Shown in pieces: positions 1 through 6,474 of a stretch of DNA of 15,766 nucleotides. The stretch covers positions 1-15,766 of the forward strand of contig CAZMTU010000049.1 of NCBI GenBank assembly GCA_964569225.1, read 5' to 3'. The notes below the pieces were generated by a model, which ran no database searches, was not told where the DNA came from, and saw only the letters and a program-made list of their open reading frames with translations. The position numbers and the translations under genes are program-made. This DNA is from CAKSQF01 sp964569225 (GTDB lineage: Bacteria > Bacillota > Clostridia > Oscillospirales > CAG-272). Positions within the stretch are counted from its first letter, which is position 1. Each line of letters starts with the position of its first letter.

Positions 1-264
1 GGTGAAATGATCGTGGTTGATAAGATCGTTTCTGACGATTACAAGACCAAGACGATGGCGGCAATGCTCGCTGCCATTGGCGCGGCTAAGAAGACCTTGG
101 TAGTGCTTTCCGGTATGGATGACAAGGTGATCAAGTCCTTTGCAAACATTCCCGGCGTGAAAACCACTCAGGCGGGCACTATCAATGTGTATGACATCCT
201 GAACTGCGACAGCTTTGTTGTAGTTTCTGATGCCGCGAAGAAAATTGAGGAGGTATACGCATAA
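1..264 (+). CDS. rplD: 50S ribosomal protein L4, C-terminal part (5' truncated by window)
   Basis: The window opens in frame inside this gene, so only the last 87 residues are present (beginning Gly-Glu before GEMIVVDK). L4 binds 23S rRNA domain I and its loop lines the exit tunnel; that loop lies in the missing N-terminal part. The visible part is the C-terminal alpha/beta domain, with the family pattern of a strand (MIVVDK), a helix, LVVLSG, and then the nucleotide-binding-like fold ending NVYDILNCDSFVVVSDAA. Its TAA stop shares one base with the rplW ATG (TAATG), and the rplW ribosome binding site GAGGAGGT lies inside the last codons, so translation is probably coupled. In other bacteria L4 autoregulates the S10 operon from a leader that would lie upstream of this window. 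Identity is supported by both sequence and the L4-L23-L2 order. Confidence 0.95.
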   Translation, partial: GEMIVVDKIVSDDYKTKTMAAMLAAIGAAKKTLVVLSGMDDKVIKSFANIPGVKTTQAGTINVYDILNCDSFVVVSDAAKKIEEVYA

Positions 265-557
265 TGAAGTCGATTTACGATATTGTGATTGCGCCTGTTA
301 TTACAGAAGCATCCATGGATAAGATCGGAAATAAAACCTATACCTTCAAGGTAGCCAAGGACGCGACTAAACCTGAAATCGCTTCTGCAGTTGAAAAGCT
401 GTTTGGAGTTGAAGTGGCAAGCGTCAATACGCTGATTATGAAGAAGAAGCCGAAAAGACGCGGTACAGCCGAGGGTTATACTTCTGAATGGAAGAAAGCC
501 ATTGTGACGCTGACTGAATCTTCCAAAACCATCGCCTTCTTCGACGGATTGATGTAA
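264..557 (+). CDS. rplW: 50S ribosomal protein L23
   Basis: A 97-residue protein of usual L23 length. L23 sits at the peptide exit and, in bacteria generally, is a docking point for trigger factor and SRP. Family marks are the N-terminal 'IYDIVIAPVITEAS' strand and helix, 'YTFKVAKDATKPEIASAVE', and 'VNTLIMKKKPKRRG', the basic extended loop that enters 23S rRNA. The end 'KTIAFFDGLM' matches the usual acidic or aromatic end of Firmicute L23. The ATG overlaps the rplD stop by one base, which favours re-initiation by terminating ribosomes. rplB follows after 14 bases. Confidence 0.97.
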   Translation: MKSIYDIVIAPVITEASMDKIGNKTYTFKVAKDATKPEIASAVEKLFGVEVASVNTLIMKKKPKRRGTAEGYTSEWKKAIVTLTESSKTIAFFDGLM

Positions 558-571
558 GGAGGAGTTAAGAA

Positions 572-1405
572 ATGGCAGTTAAAATTTACAAGCCGACAAC
601 TCCGGGCCGCAGACAGATGTCTGTTCCGTCTTTTGACGAAGTGACCAAGAGCAGCCCCGAGAAGAGTCTGCTTGCCGTCAAGAAAAAACATGCCGGACGC
701 AACAGCTATGGCAGAATCACCGTTCGTCATCAGGGCGGCGGAAACAAAGTAAAATACAGAATTATTGACTTTAAACGTCAGAAAACCGATATGCCTGCAA
801 AGGTAATCGGCGTAGAGTACGATCCTAACCGTACTGCTTATATCGCGCTGGTGGAATACGAGGACAAGACTAAGAACTATATCATTGCTCCTGTTGGCTT
901 GAAGGACGGCGATGTAGTGACCAGCGGTCCCGAAAGCGATATCAAACCCGGCAATACTTTGCCGATTTCCGCGATTCCTGTTGGTATTTTTATTCACAAC
1001 ATTGAGCTGTATCCCGGCAAAGGCGCGCAACTTGTCAGAACCGCCGGTTCTGCAGCACAGCTGATGGCGAAAGAGAACGGATTGGCTCAGGTAAGACTTC
1101 CTTCCGGCGAAGTACGTTACGTCCGTCTTGACTGTAAGGCTACTATCGGTCAGGTGGGCAATGTGGAGCACGATACTGTGAAGGTGGGCAAGGCAGGTAA
1201 GACGCGCCATAAAGGCATTCGGCCTACTGTCCGCGGCTCGGTTATGAACCCGAACGATCACCCGCACGGCGGCGGTGAAGGTAAATCACCTGTCGGACGT
1301 CCCGGTCCTGTAACGCCTTGGGGCAAGCCTGCTCTTGGTCTGAAGACTCGTAACAAGAAGGCTAAGACCGAGAAGTTCATCGTGAAGCACAGAAAAGGTA
1401 AATAA
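572..1405 (+). CDS. rplB: 50S ribosomal protein L2
   Basis: A 277-residue full-length L2, the same size as the Bacillus protein. L2 helps join the subunits and supports the peptidyl transferase centre. The N-terminal OB-fold part (about residues 40-120) carries 'GRITVRHQGGGNK'. The SH3-like part follows. The C-terminal hallmark 'NDHPHGGGEG' is at residues 228-237; His230 corresponds to the conserved E. coli His229. It is followed by 'GRPGPVTPWGKPALG'. The start is set by the AAGGAGGAG site at 556-564, which overlaps the rplW stop and sits 7 bases before the ATG. The gene is unremarkable and strongly conserved. Confidence 0.98.
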   Translation: MAVKIYKPTTPGRRQMSVPSFDEVTKSSPEKSLLAVKKKHAGRNSYGRITVRHQGGGNKVKYRIIDFKRQKTDMPAKVIGVEYDPNRTAYIALVEYEDKTKNYIIAPVGLKDGDVVTSGPESDIKPGNTLPISAIPVGIFIHNIELYPGKGAQLVRTAGSAAQLMAKENGLAQVRLPSGEVRYVRLDCKATIGQVGNVEHDTVKVGKAGKTRHKGIRPTVRGSVMNPNDHPHGGGEGKSPVGRPGPVTPWGKPALGLKTRNKKAKTEKFIVKHRKGK

Positions 1406-1426
1406 TTAAGGGAGGAAGAAATTTAA

Positions 1427-1708
1427 ATGAGCAGAAGCCTGAAAAAACCCCCGTTCGTCGAGGAAAAGCTCTATAAAAGAATCGTTGCTATGAACGAGTC
1501 TGGAGAAAAAAAGGTTCTGAAGACATGGTCGAGAGCTTCCACCATCTACCCTGATTTTGTCGGACATACCATTGCGGTATATGACGGCAGAAAGCATATT
1601 CCGGTTTATGTTGTTGAAGACATGGTCGGTCACAAGCTGGGCGAGTTCGCACCTACCAGAACCTATAAGGGACATGCCGGTTCCAAGACTTCCAATAACG
1701 GCAAATAA
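1427..1708 (+). CDS. rpsS: 30S ribosomal protein S19
   Basis: 93 residues, the normal S19 length. S19 binds 16S rRNA in the small-subunit head next to S13 and the A-site finger. The protein starts MSRSLKKPPFVEEKL and contains 'WSRASTIYPDFVGHTIAVYDG' with the signature 'HKLGEFAPTRTYKGH'. A GGGAGGAAG ribosome binding site lies 7-8 bases before the ATG. It lies between rplB and rplV as in nearly all bacteria. Confidence 0.98.
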   Translation: MSRSLKKPPFVEEKLYKRIVAMNESGEKKVLKTWSRASTIYPDFVGHTIAVYDGRKHIPVYVVEDMVGHKLGEFAPTRTYKGHAGSKTSNNGK

Positions 1709-1727
1709 TTAAGGGAGGAAATTCGAG

Positions 1728-2063
1728 ATGGAAGCAAAAGCAACAGTAACAAATGTAAGAATATCCCCCCGCAAGGTATCTATTGTACTTGACCTGATTC
1801 GTGGCAAGAACACGGATGAAGCAATGGGTATTCTGAAAAACACCCGTAAGGCTGCCTCTGAGCCTTTGATTAAGCTGCTCGGCAGCGCGGTGGCGAATGC
1901 CGAAACCAATCACCACATGGACAAGAGCAATCTTTATGTATCCGAATGCTTTGTCTGCCCCGGACCTACCATGAAGCGCGGTCAGGTAAGAGGCAGAGGC
2001 GGCTTCGACCGGATCCTGAAAAGAACCAGCCATATGACTATTGTGGTTAAAGAGAAAGAATAA
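1728..2063 (+). CDS. rplV: 50S ribosomal protein L22
   Basis: 111 residues, the typical length. L22 contacts all 23S rRNA domains, and its long beta-hairpin reaches the tunnel constriction, the region where macrolide-resistance changes map in other species. The N-terminal part reads 'VRISPRKVSIVLDLIRGK', and the hairpin region includes 'GPTMKRGQVRGRGGFDRI' near residues 80-96, followed by 'KRTSHMTIVV'. The start is the ATG 6-8 bases after a GGGAGGAA site. No insertion or deletion in the hairpin is obvious. Confidence 0.98.
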   Translation: MEAKATVTNVRISPRKVSIVLDLIRGKNTDEAMGILKNTRKAASEPLIKLLGSAVANAETNHHMDKSNLYVSECFVCPGPTMKRGQVRGRGGFDRILKRTSHMTIVVKEKE

Positions 2064-2081
2064 TCGGAGGAGGTAAGTCAA

Positions 2082-2939
2082 ATGGGTCAGAAAGTGAATC
2101 CCCACGGTCTTCGTGTGGGTGTAATTAAAAACTGGGATTCCAGATGGTACTCGAAGGATGAAACCTTCGGCGATACGCTGGTTTCCGACTACAATCTGAG
2201 AAAGACGCTGAAGAAGAACCTGCAGGCTGCCGGTGTTCCGAAAATCGAGATCGAACGTGATCCTGACAAAGTAAGAGTGTTTATTCACTGCGCAAAGCCC
2301 GGCATGGTGATCGGTAGAGGCGGAGCGGAGATTGATAAGCTGAAGGCAGACATTGAAAAGATGGTGGGCAAACCTACCGCCGTCAATGTTATCGAGGTTC
2401 GTCAGCCCGATCTGAACGCGCAATTAGTTGCGGAGAATATCGCTTCGCAGCTGGAGCGCAGAGTTTCCTTCCGCCGTGCCATGAAGCTGTGTATCGGAAG
2501 AACTATGCGTTTAGGCGCGAAGGGAATTAAGGTAAGTTTGAGCGGCCGTCTGGGCGGCGCTGAAATCGCCCGCACCGAGCACTATCATGAGGGAACTATT
2601 CCGCTGCAGACGCTGAGAGCGGATATTGAGTACGGTTTCTGGGAAGCCAATACCACTTACGGCAAAATCGGCGTAAAGGTTTGGATTTTCAAAGGCGAGG
2701 TATTGCCTGATGTGAAAAAGAAGTTCACCACTATGGCACCTCAGGATGCAACCGCGCCGAAGAACGATCGCCGTGGCGACCGCAGAAACGGTGATCGCAG
2801 AAATGGTGATCGCAGAAACGGCGACCGCAGAAATGGCGATCATAGAAACGGTGACCGCAGAAGCAGTAATAACGGTCCTCGCAGAGACGGTAACCGTCCT
2901 GCGTATAACAGAACGCCCAAAGAAGGGGGTAACAAGTAA
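2082..2939 (+). CDS. rpsC: 30S ribosomal protein S3 with a repetitive C-terminal tail
   Basis: 285 residues, against about 210-230 for most S3 proteins. S3 forms part of the mRNA entry channel and helicase site in the 30S head. The core is normal: 'MGQKVNPHGLRVG' at the start, a type II KH domain with the VIGRGG loop at residues 76-81, and 'GAKGIKVSLSGRLGGAEIAR' at about 145-164. The core ends near residue 215. The remaining ~70 residues are hydrophilic and strongly basic. They contain six tandem pentapeptides (residues 233-262: four DRRNG, then DHRNG and DRRSS), followed by an Asn/Arg/Pro-rich end. The GGAGGAGGT site at 2066-2074 fixes the start. The stop codon overlaps the rplP ATG. Natural rpsC size variation is known, but this tail is longer and more repetitive than usual. 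Confidence 0.97.
   Translation: MGQKVNPHGLRVGVIKNWDSRWYSKDETFGDTLVSDYNLRKTLKKNLQAAGVPKIEIERDPDKVRVFIHCAKPGMVIGRGGAEIDKLKADIEKMVGKPTAVNVIEVRQPDLNAQLVAENIASQLERRVSFRRAMKLCIGRTMRLGAKGIKVSLSGRLGGAEIARTEHYHEGTIPLQTLRADIEYGFWEANTTYGKIGVKVWIFKGEVLPDVKKKFTTMAPQDATAPKNDRRGDRRNGDRRNGDRRNGDRRNGDHRNGDRRSSNNGPRRDGNRPAYNRTPKEGGNK
2778..2867 (+). repeat. In-frame 15-bp tandem repeat in the rpsC 3' end (6 units)
   Basis: Six consecutive 15-base units of the pattern GAYCGCAGAAAYGGY encode Asp-Arg-Arg-Asn-Gly and relatives (residues 233-262 of S3). The third-codon positions alternate between C and T, which shows divergence after duplication; the fifth unit has CAT (His) for CGC and the last has diverged to DRRSS. 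Since the unit is a multiple of three, copy-number changes by slippage would keep the reading frame. It is a coding minisatellite and not CRISPR-like. Confidence 0.93.
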
Positions 2940-3364
2940 TGTTAATGCCTAAGCGCGTGAAATACAGACGTGTTCAGCGCGGCCGCCTCAAAGGAAAGGC
3001 AACGCGCGGCAACACAATTTCCAGCGGCACCTACGGTCTTGTTGCTCTGGAACCTGCATGGATCACCAGCAATCAGATCGAGGCTGCCCGTATCGCTATG
3101 ACTCGTTATATCAAGCGTGGTGGTAAAGTCTGGATTAAGATTTTCCCTGACAAGCCCATTACCGAGAAGCCTGCTGAAACCCGAATGGGTTCCGGTAAAG
3201 GCTCTCCCGAATATTGGGTGGCAGTCGTGAAACCCGGCAGAGTTATGTTTGAGATGGATGGCGTAACGCCTGAAATCGCAAAGGAAGCTATGCGTCTTGC
3301 TTCCCACAAGCTGCCGATCAAATGCAAGTTTGTTGCGAAAGAAACAACTACTGAGGAGGCATAA
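2939..3364 (+). CDS. rplP: 50S ribosomal protein L16
   Basis: 141 residues. L16 is a late-assembly protein contacting the elbow of A-site tRNA and 5S rRNA. The start at the ATG overlapping the rpsC stop (TAATG) is chosen because Firmicute L16 begins MLxPKRVKYRR; here it reads MLMPKRVKYRR. The AAGGGGGT sequence a few bases upstream, inside the end of rpsC, can serve as ribosome binding site. Signatures are 'TSNQIEAARIAMTRYIKRGG' (about residues 39-58) and 'KPAETRMGSGKGSPEYW' (about 76-92), the loop carrying the conserved Arg that is hydroxylated in E. coli. An in-frame ATG two codons later is the only alternative. Confidence 0.97.
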   Translation: MLMPKRVKYRRVQRGRLKGKATRGNTISSGTYGLVALEPAWITSNQIEAARIAMTRYIKRGGKVWIKIFPDKPITEKPAETRMGSGKGSPEYWVAVVKPGRVMFEMDGVTPEIAKEAMRLASHKLPIKCKFVAKETTTEEA

Positions 3365-3367
3365 GCA

Positions 3368-3556
3368 GTGAAAGCAAGCGAAATCAAAGCAATGTCCGCT
3401 GAAGAGCTTGAAAAGAAGCTCGGCGAACTGAAAGAAGAACTGTTCAACCTGCGCTTCCAGCACGCGATCAATCAGCTTGACAATCCTCACAAAATTGCGG
3501 ATGTCAAGAAAGACATCGCTCGTGTGATGACCATTCTTCATGAGAAGAATGCCTGA
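3368..3556 (+). CDS. rpmC: 50S ribosomal protein L29 (GTG start)
   Basis: 62 residues, a two-helix protein that sits by the exit tunnel next to L23. It reads MKASEIKAMSAEELEKKLGELKEELFNLRFQ with the diagnostic 'LKEELFNLRFQHA' and ends 'DIARVMTILHEK', as in the family. The start codon is GTG at 3368, 3 bases after the rplP stop. The GAGGAGG ribosome binding site is inside the last codons of rplP (3353-3359), with an 8-base spacer. No ATG lies in the right place. Confidence 0.96.
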   Translation: MKASEIKAMSAEELEKKLGELKEELFNLRFQHAINQLDNPHKIADVKKDIARVMTILHEKNA

Positions 3557-3576
3557 TAGGGAAGGAGAATCAAGTC

Positions 3577-3843
3577 ATGAGTGAAACGACAGAACGCAAC
3601 CTGCGTAAGACCCGCGTCGGCAAGGTTGTCAGCAATAAAATGGATAAAACCATCGTTGTCGCCATTGAAGATAACGTAAAGCATCCCAAATACGGCAAGA
3701 TTATTAAGAGAACCCTGAAGCTGTACGCACAGGATGATAAAAACGAGTGCGATATCGGCGACACTGTTCTTGTGATGGAAACAAGACCGCTTTCCAAGCT
3801 GAAAAGATGGCGTCTTGTTGAAATCATTGAAAAGGTTAAATAA
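3577..3843 (+). CDS. rpsQ: 30S ribosomal protein S17
   Basis: 88 residues, the usual S17 length. S17 is a primary 16S rRNA binding protein with an OB fold. It reads 'RNLRKTRVGKVVSNKMDKTIVVAIE', then 'HPKYGKIIKRTLKLYAQDD' and 'NECDIGDTVLVMETRPLSKLKRWRLVEI', all family signatures. A GGAAGGAGA site precedes the ATG. In E. coli this gene ends the S10 operon; here a 44-base gap with a hairpin separates it from rplN. Confidence 0.97.
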   Translation: MSETTERNLRKTRVGKVVSNKMDKTIVVAIEDNVKHPKYGKIIKRTLKLYAQDDKNECDIGDTVLVMETRPLSKLKRWRLVEIIEKVK

Positions 3844-3846
3844 GCA

Positions 3847-3870
3847 GCAATACAGCAAAATCTGTGTTGC
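3847..3870 (+). promoter_or_regulatory. Hairpin in the rpsQ-rplN spacer
   Basis: A 9-base stem with one G-U pair (GCAATACAG at 3847-3855 with CTGTGTTGC at 3862-3870) and a 6-base loop fills the spacer. It stops 3 bases before the AAGGAGG site of rplN (3874-3880). There is no T-run, so it is not an intrinsic terminator. It falls where the S10 and spc operons are separate in E. coli. A role in RNA processing, stability or control of L14 translation is inference. Confidence 0.5.
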
Positions 3871-3887
3871 CATAAGGAGGAAAAACA

Positions 3888-4256
3888 GTGATACAGCAGC
3901 AGACACTTATGAAGGTTGCCGATAATACCGGCGCCAAAGAGTTAATGTGCATTCGCGTCCTCGGCGGTTCCGGAAGAAGATATGCCAACATTGGCGACGT
4001 AGTGGTTGCCTGTGTGAAAAAGGCAGCTCCCGGCGGAACTGTAAAGAAGGGCGAAGTGGTCAAGGCGGTTGTAGTCAGAAGCGTTAAGGGGATTCGCCGC
4101 GCTGACGGTTCCTATATTAGATTTGATGAAAACGCAGCCGTAATCATTAAGGCCGATAAGAACCCTGTCGGTACCCGTATTTTTGGGCCGGTAGCAAGAG
4201 AGCTTCGGGAAAAGGATTATTTGAAGATTCTTTCTCTGGCTCCTGAAGTACTGTAA
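3888..4256 (+). CDS. rplN: 50S ribosomal protein L14 (GTG start)
   Basis: 122 residues, exactly the usual size. L14 forms intersubunit bridges and is the binding site for the silencing factor RsfS in many bacteria. It reads VIQQQTLMKVADNTGAKELMCI from a GTG start with AAGGAGG 7 bases upstream. Further signatures are 'GDVVVACVKKAAPGG', 'AVVVRSVKGIRRADGSYIRF' and 'GTRIFGPVARELREKDYLKILSLAPEVL'. The only unusual element around it is the hairpin just before its ribosome binding site. Confidence 0.98.
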   Translation: MIQQQTLMKVADNTGAKELMCIRVLGGSGRRYANIGDVVVACVKKAAPGGTVKKGEVVKAVVVRSVKGIRRADGSYIRFDENAAVIIKADKNPVGTRIFGPVARELREKDYLKILSLAPEVL

Positions 4257-4270
4257 GGAGGTAACCTGCA

Positions 4271-4612
4271 ATGAATATTAAAAAAGGCGATACCGTTGTA
4301 GTGCTTTCCGGTAGATACGAGGACAAGAAGGACAAAGACGGCAAAGTCAAAACCGCAAAGGTTCTCGAAGTTTCTCCTAAAGAGGGAAAAGTGATTGTTG
4401 AGAACGTTCACAAGGTTTCGAAGCACCTGAAGGCAAAAAAGCAGGGCGATCAATCCGCTATTATTAAGGTAGACGCGCCCATCTATGCCTGCAAGGTTCA
4501 GCTTTACTGCCCTGACTGCAAAAAGGGCGTTCGTACCCGTGTCGCATATAAAGAAGGCAAAAACGGACAGGAAAAGATCCGCGTTTGCGTAAAATGCGGC
4601 AAGGAAATTTGA
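4271..4612 (+). CDS. rplX: 50S ribosomal protein L24, zinc-ribbon form with modified KOW loop
   Basis: 113 residues against about 100-105 for most L24. L24 starts 50S assembly by binding the 5' end of 23S rRNA. The N-terminal KOW segment (about 4-45) is recognisable ('KKGDTVVVLSG' and later 'KVIVENVHKVSKHLKA'). However, the usual short GKDKGKxGKV turn is replaced by a longer charged loop (residues 15-28), and the normally invariant Gly is Ala29. The C-terminal part has two CxxC pairs, Cys80/Cys83 and Cys106/Cys109, spaced like the zinc-binding form of L24; Bacillus L24 lacks these Cys. The ATG follows TAAGGAGGT, which overlaps the rplN stop. Identity is secure from context; zinc binding is inferred from the motif. 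Confidence 0.96.
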   Translation: MNIKKGDTVVVLSGRYEDKKDKDGKVKTAKVLEVSPKEGKVIVENVHKVSKHLKAKKQGDQSAIIKVDAPIYACKVQLYCPDCKKGVRTRVAYKEGKNGQEKIRVCVKCGKEI

Positions 4613-4631
4613 GTGAGGAGGAGTTTCGAAA

Positions 4632-5171
4632 ATGGCAAGATTGAAAGACACTTACAGAGCTGAAATTGCTCCTGCTCTCATGAAACAATTCCAGTATAAG
4701 AGCGTGATGCAGATCCCCAAAATGGACAAGATCGTTATTAACGTGGGTGCTGGAGATGCGAAGGACAATTCCAAGGTAATTGATACTGTTATTGCTGAGT
4801 TGACTGCAATTACCGGTCAGAAAGCGGTTCCTACCTATGCGCGTAAATCGGTTGCAAACTTCAAGCTTCGTCAGGGCATGAAGATTGGTGCAAAGGTAAC
4901 CCTGCGTGGAGATAGAATGTATGAATTTATTGACCGATTGTTCAGTTTGGCGCTTCCGCGCGTACGCGATTTTAAGGGAATCAATCCCAATGGCTTTGAC
5001 GGCAGAGGCAACTATTCTCTCGGCTTGAAAGAGCAGTTGATTTTCCCTGAAATTGAATACGATAAGATTGATAAAATCCGCGGTATGGATATTGCATTTG
5101 TTACAACCGCTCGTACAGATGAAGAAGCAAGAGCGCTTCTAACACTCATGGGCGCACCGTTCGCAAGATAA
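4632..5171 (+). CDS. rplE: 50S ribosomal protein L5
   Basis: 179 residues, the usual length. L5 binds 5S rRNA with L18 and contacts P-site tRNA and S13. Signatures are 'MQIPKMDKIVINVGAGDA', 'ITGQKAVPTYARKSVANFKLR' split around residues 57-77, 'GAKVTLRGDRMYEF', 'FKGINPNGFDGRGNYSLG' and 'KIRGMDIAFVTTARTDEEA'. The GAGGAGGAG site directly after the rplX stop precedes the ATG. Confidence 0.98.
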   Translation: MARLKDTYRAEIAPALMKQFQYKSVMQIPKMDKIVINVGAGDAKDNSKVIDTVIAELTAITGQKAVPTYARKSVANFKLRQGMKIGAKVTLRGDRMYEFIDRLFSLALPRVRDFKGINPNGFDGRGNYSLGLKEQLIFPEIEYDKIDKIRGMDIAFVTTARTDEEARALLTLMGAPFAR

Positions 5172-5184
5172 GGAGGAGAATGAA

Positions 5185-5370
5185 ATGGCAAAGAAGTCAA
5201 TGATTGTAAAACAGCAGAGACCTCAGAAGTTCTCTACCCGTGAATACAACAGATGCAAAATTTGCGGACGTCCGCATGCCTATATGCGCAAATATGGCAT
5301 TTGCCGTATCTGCTTCCGCGAACTGGCATATAAAGGCGAAATTCCCGGCGTCAAAAAGGCGTCTTGGTAA
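5185..5370 (+). CDS. rpsZ: 30S ribosomal protein S14, zinc-binding short (type Z) form
   Basis: 61 residues, the short S14 class with a zinc ribbon: Cys24, Cys27, Cys40 and Cys43 (CKIC and CRIC pairs). It also has the family 'RCKICGRPHAYMRKYGICRIC' pattern between residues 23 and 43 and the C-terminal 'GEIPGVKKASW'. It assembles late into the 30S head next to S3 and S10. The AAGGAGGAG site overlapping the rplE stop fixes the start. Many databases call this gene rpsN type Z. The gap after it (133 bases) is the longest inside the operon and may be structured. Confidence 0.97.
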   Translation: MAKKSMIVKQQRPQKFSTREYNRCKICGRPHAYMRKYGICRICFRELAYKGEIPGVKKASW

Positions 5371-5392
5371 TTTAAAATTATCATAAAAGCTC

Positions 5393-5476
5393 CAATCTTT
5401 CCGAAAGGAAAACAGACGGCCGCGTCGGTTTTAACCATCGGATCGCAGCCCGTAGGGTGCGGGCAGCAAGAGATTG
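5393..5476 (+). promoter_or_regulatory. Candidate structured RNA element in the rpsZ-rpsH spacer
   Basis: The 133-base spacer 5371-5503 holds several inverted repeats nested in one another. The outer stem is CAATCTTT (5393-5400) with AGAGATTG (5469-5476). Inside it are TTTCC-GAAA-GGAAA (5398-5411, sharing three bases with the outer stem), GACG-GCCG-CGTC (5415-5426) and GCCCG-TAGGGTG-CGGGC (5448-5464), the last extended by two further pairs across an A-A mismatch. The element ends 14 bases before the AGGAGG of rpsH. S8 represses the spc operon by binding a leader in E. coli, so a protein-binding site for S8 is a natural guess, but nothing here proves it. I do not recognise it as a known family. 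Confidence 0.5.
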
Positions 5477-5503
5477 TACTTGCATAAACAGGAGGAAAAA
5501 ACT

Positions 5504-5899
5504 ATGCAGATTTCAGACGTAATTGCGGATATGCTCACCAGAATCCGCAATGCCAACAATGCAAAACATGAGAGCGTTGATATTCCCGCTTCCAATCTGA
5601 AGAAGGCAATTGCCGACATTCTTCTGGAAGAAGGTTATATCAAGAGCTATCAGGTGATTGAAGACGGTAAACAGGGTGTGATTCGCATCACGCTTAAGTA
5701 TATCGGTAAGCAGAAGGTCATTCAGGGACTTCGCCGCGTATCTAAGCCCGGTCTGCGTATCTACGCAAGCTGCGAAGATATGCCGAAGGTGATGAATGGT
5801 CTGGGCATTGCAATCGTATCTACTTCCAAGGGCATCATGACTGACAAGAAGGCGCGCGGCCTGAATGTCGGCGGTGAAGTGCTCGCATTCGTATGGTAA
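5504..5899 (+). CDS. rpsH: 30S ribosomal protein S8
   Basis: 131 residues, the typical length. S8 is a primary binder of 16S rRNA helix 21 and, in E. coli, the autogenous repressor of the spc operon. The start is the ATG at 5504, since S8 begins MQISDVIADMLTRIRNANNA and an ACAGGAGGAAAA site lies just before it. A longer reading from a TTG at 5474 would place the ribosome binding site inside the gene and add residues not seen in the family. C-terminal marks are 'RRVSKPGLRIYA', 'GLGIAIVSTSKGIMTDKKAR' and 'GGEVLAFVW'. Confidence 0.97.
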   Translation: MQISDVIADMLTRIRNANNAKHESVDIPASNLKKAIADILLEEGYIKSYQVIEDGKQGVIRITLKYIGKQKVIQGLRRVSKPGLRIYASCEDMPKVMNGLGIAIVSTSKGIMTDKKARGLNVGGEVLAFVW

Positions 5900-5916
5900 T
5901 CGGGAGGGAAGCATAA

Positions 5917-6456
5917 ATGTCAAGAATTGGTAGAAAATCTATTCCGATTCCCGCAGGTGTTGAAGTTACACTCGGTGAAAATAATGTCGTTACCGTCAAG
6001 GGACCGAAGGGAACGCTGACTGAGCAGTTCCATCCTAATATGACTATCGCGAAGGAAGGCAGTGAAATTACTGTAAGCCGTCCTGATGATGAGAAGTTTA
6101 ACAGAGCACTCCATGGTCTTACCAGAACACTGATCAACAACATGATCATAGGTGTTCATGAAGGCTACTCCAAAAAGCTGGTTGTCACCGGCGTTGGTTA
6201 CAGAGTTGCAATGACCGGAAAGAATCTCCAGATGACTTTGGGTTACTCTCACCTGGTTATTATGGAGCCGGAAGACGGAATTACCTTCGAATGCCCCGAT
6301 GCTAATACGATCATTGTAAAGGGAATTGATAAGCAGAAGGTAGGTCAGGTTGCTGCTGTAGTCAGAGGCAAGAGACCTCCCGAACCCTATAAGGGCAAGG
6401 GCGTTGCATACGATGGAGAACGTATCCGTCGTAAAGCCGGTAAGACCGGTAAGTAA
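5917..6456 (+). CDS. rplF: 50S ribosomal protein L6
   Basis: 179 residues, the normal length, built of two similar alpha/beta domains (about 1-82 and 83-179). It binds 23S rRNA near the factor-binding site. It begins MSRIGRKSIPIPAGVEV, has 'VKGPKGTLTEQF', and carries the family signature in the second domain 'RGKRPPEPYKGKGVAYDGE' near residues 149-167. The GGGAGGGAA site lies 7-8 bases upstream of the ATG. Confidence 0.98.
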   Translation: MSRIGRKSIPIPAGVEVTLGENNVVTVKGPKGTLTEQFHPNMTIAKEGSEITVSRPDDEKFNRALHGLTRTLINNMIIGVHEGYSKKLVVTGVGYRVAMTGKNLQMTLGYSHLVIMEPEDGITFECPDANTIIVKGIDKQKVGQVAAVVRGKRPPEPYKGKGVAYDGERIRRKAGKTGK

Positions 6457-6474
6457 TGAAAGGAGTGCGAAGAG

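Noticed and set aside
476..1267. Long minus-strand open frame (263 codons) opposite rplW/rplB; similar ones at 1653-2423 and 7549-8436
   Set aside because: They lie entirely or mainly antisense to strongly conserved ribosomal genes, have no fitting ribosome binding site and resemble no family. They are by-products of codon use on the other strand.
2778..2867. CRISPR-like short repeats
   Set aside because: Units are contiguous 15-mers without spacers, in frame with rpsC and coding for DRRNG.
2746..2952. Overlapping + strand frame through the S3 repeat, rich in Ile-Ala-Glu-Met repeats
   Set aside because: A 15-base repeat keeps every frame open. This frame is a shadow of the rpsC tail and has no ribosome binding site.
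5364..5384. Internal sigma-A promoter before rpsH (TTGGTA and TATCAT)
   Set aside because: The spacing of about 9 bases is far from 17 and the boxes match poorly.
5474..5503. Upstream TTG extension of rpsH
   Set aside because: It would place the AGGAGG site inside the gene and add residues absent from S8 proteins; MQISDVIADML is the family start.
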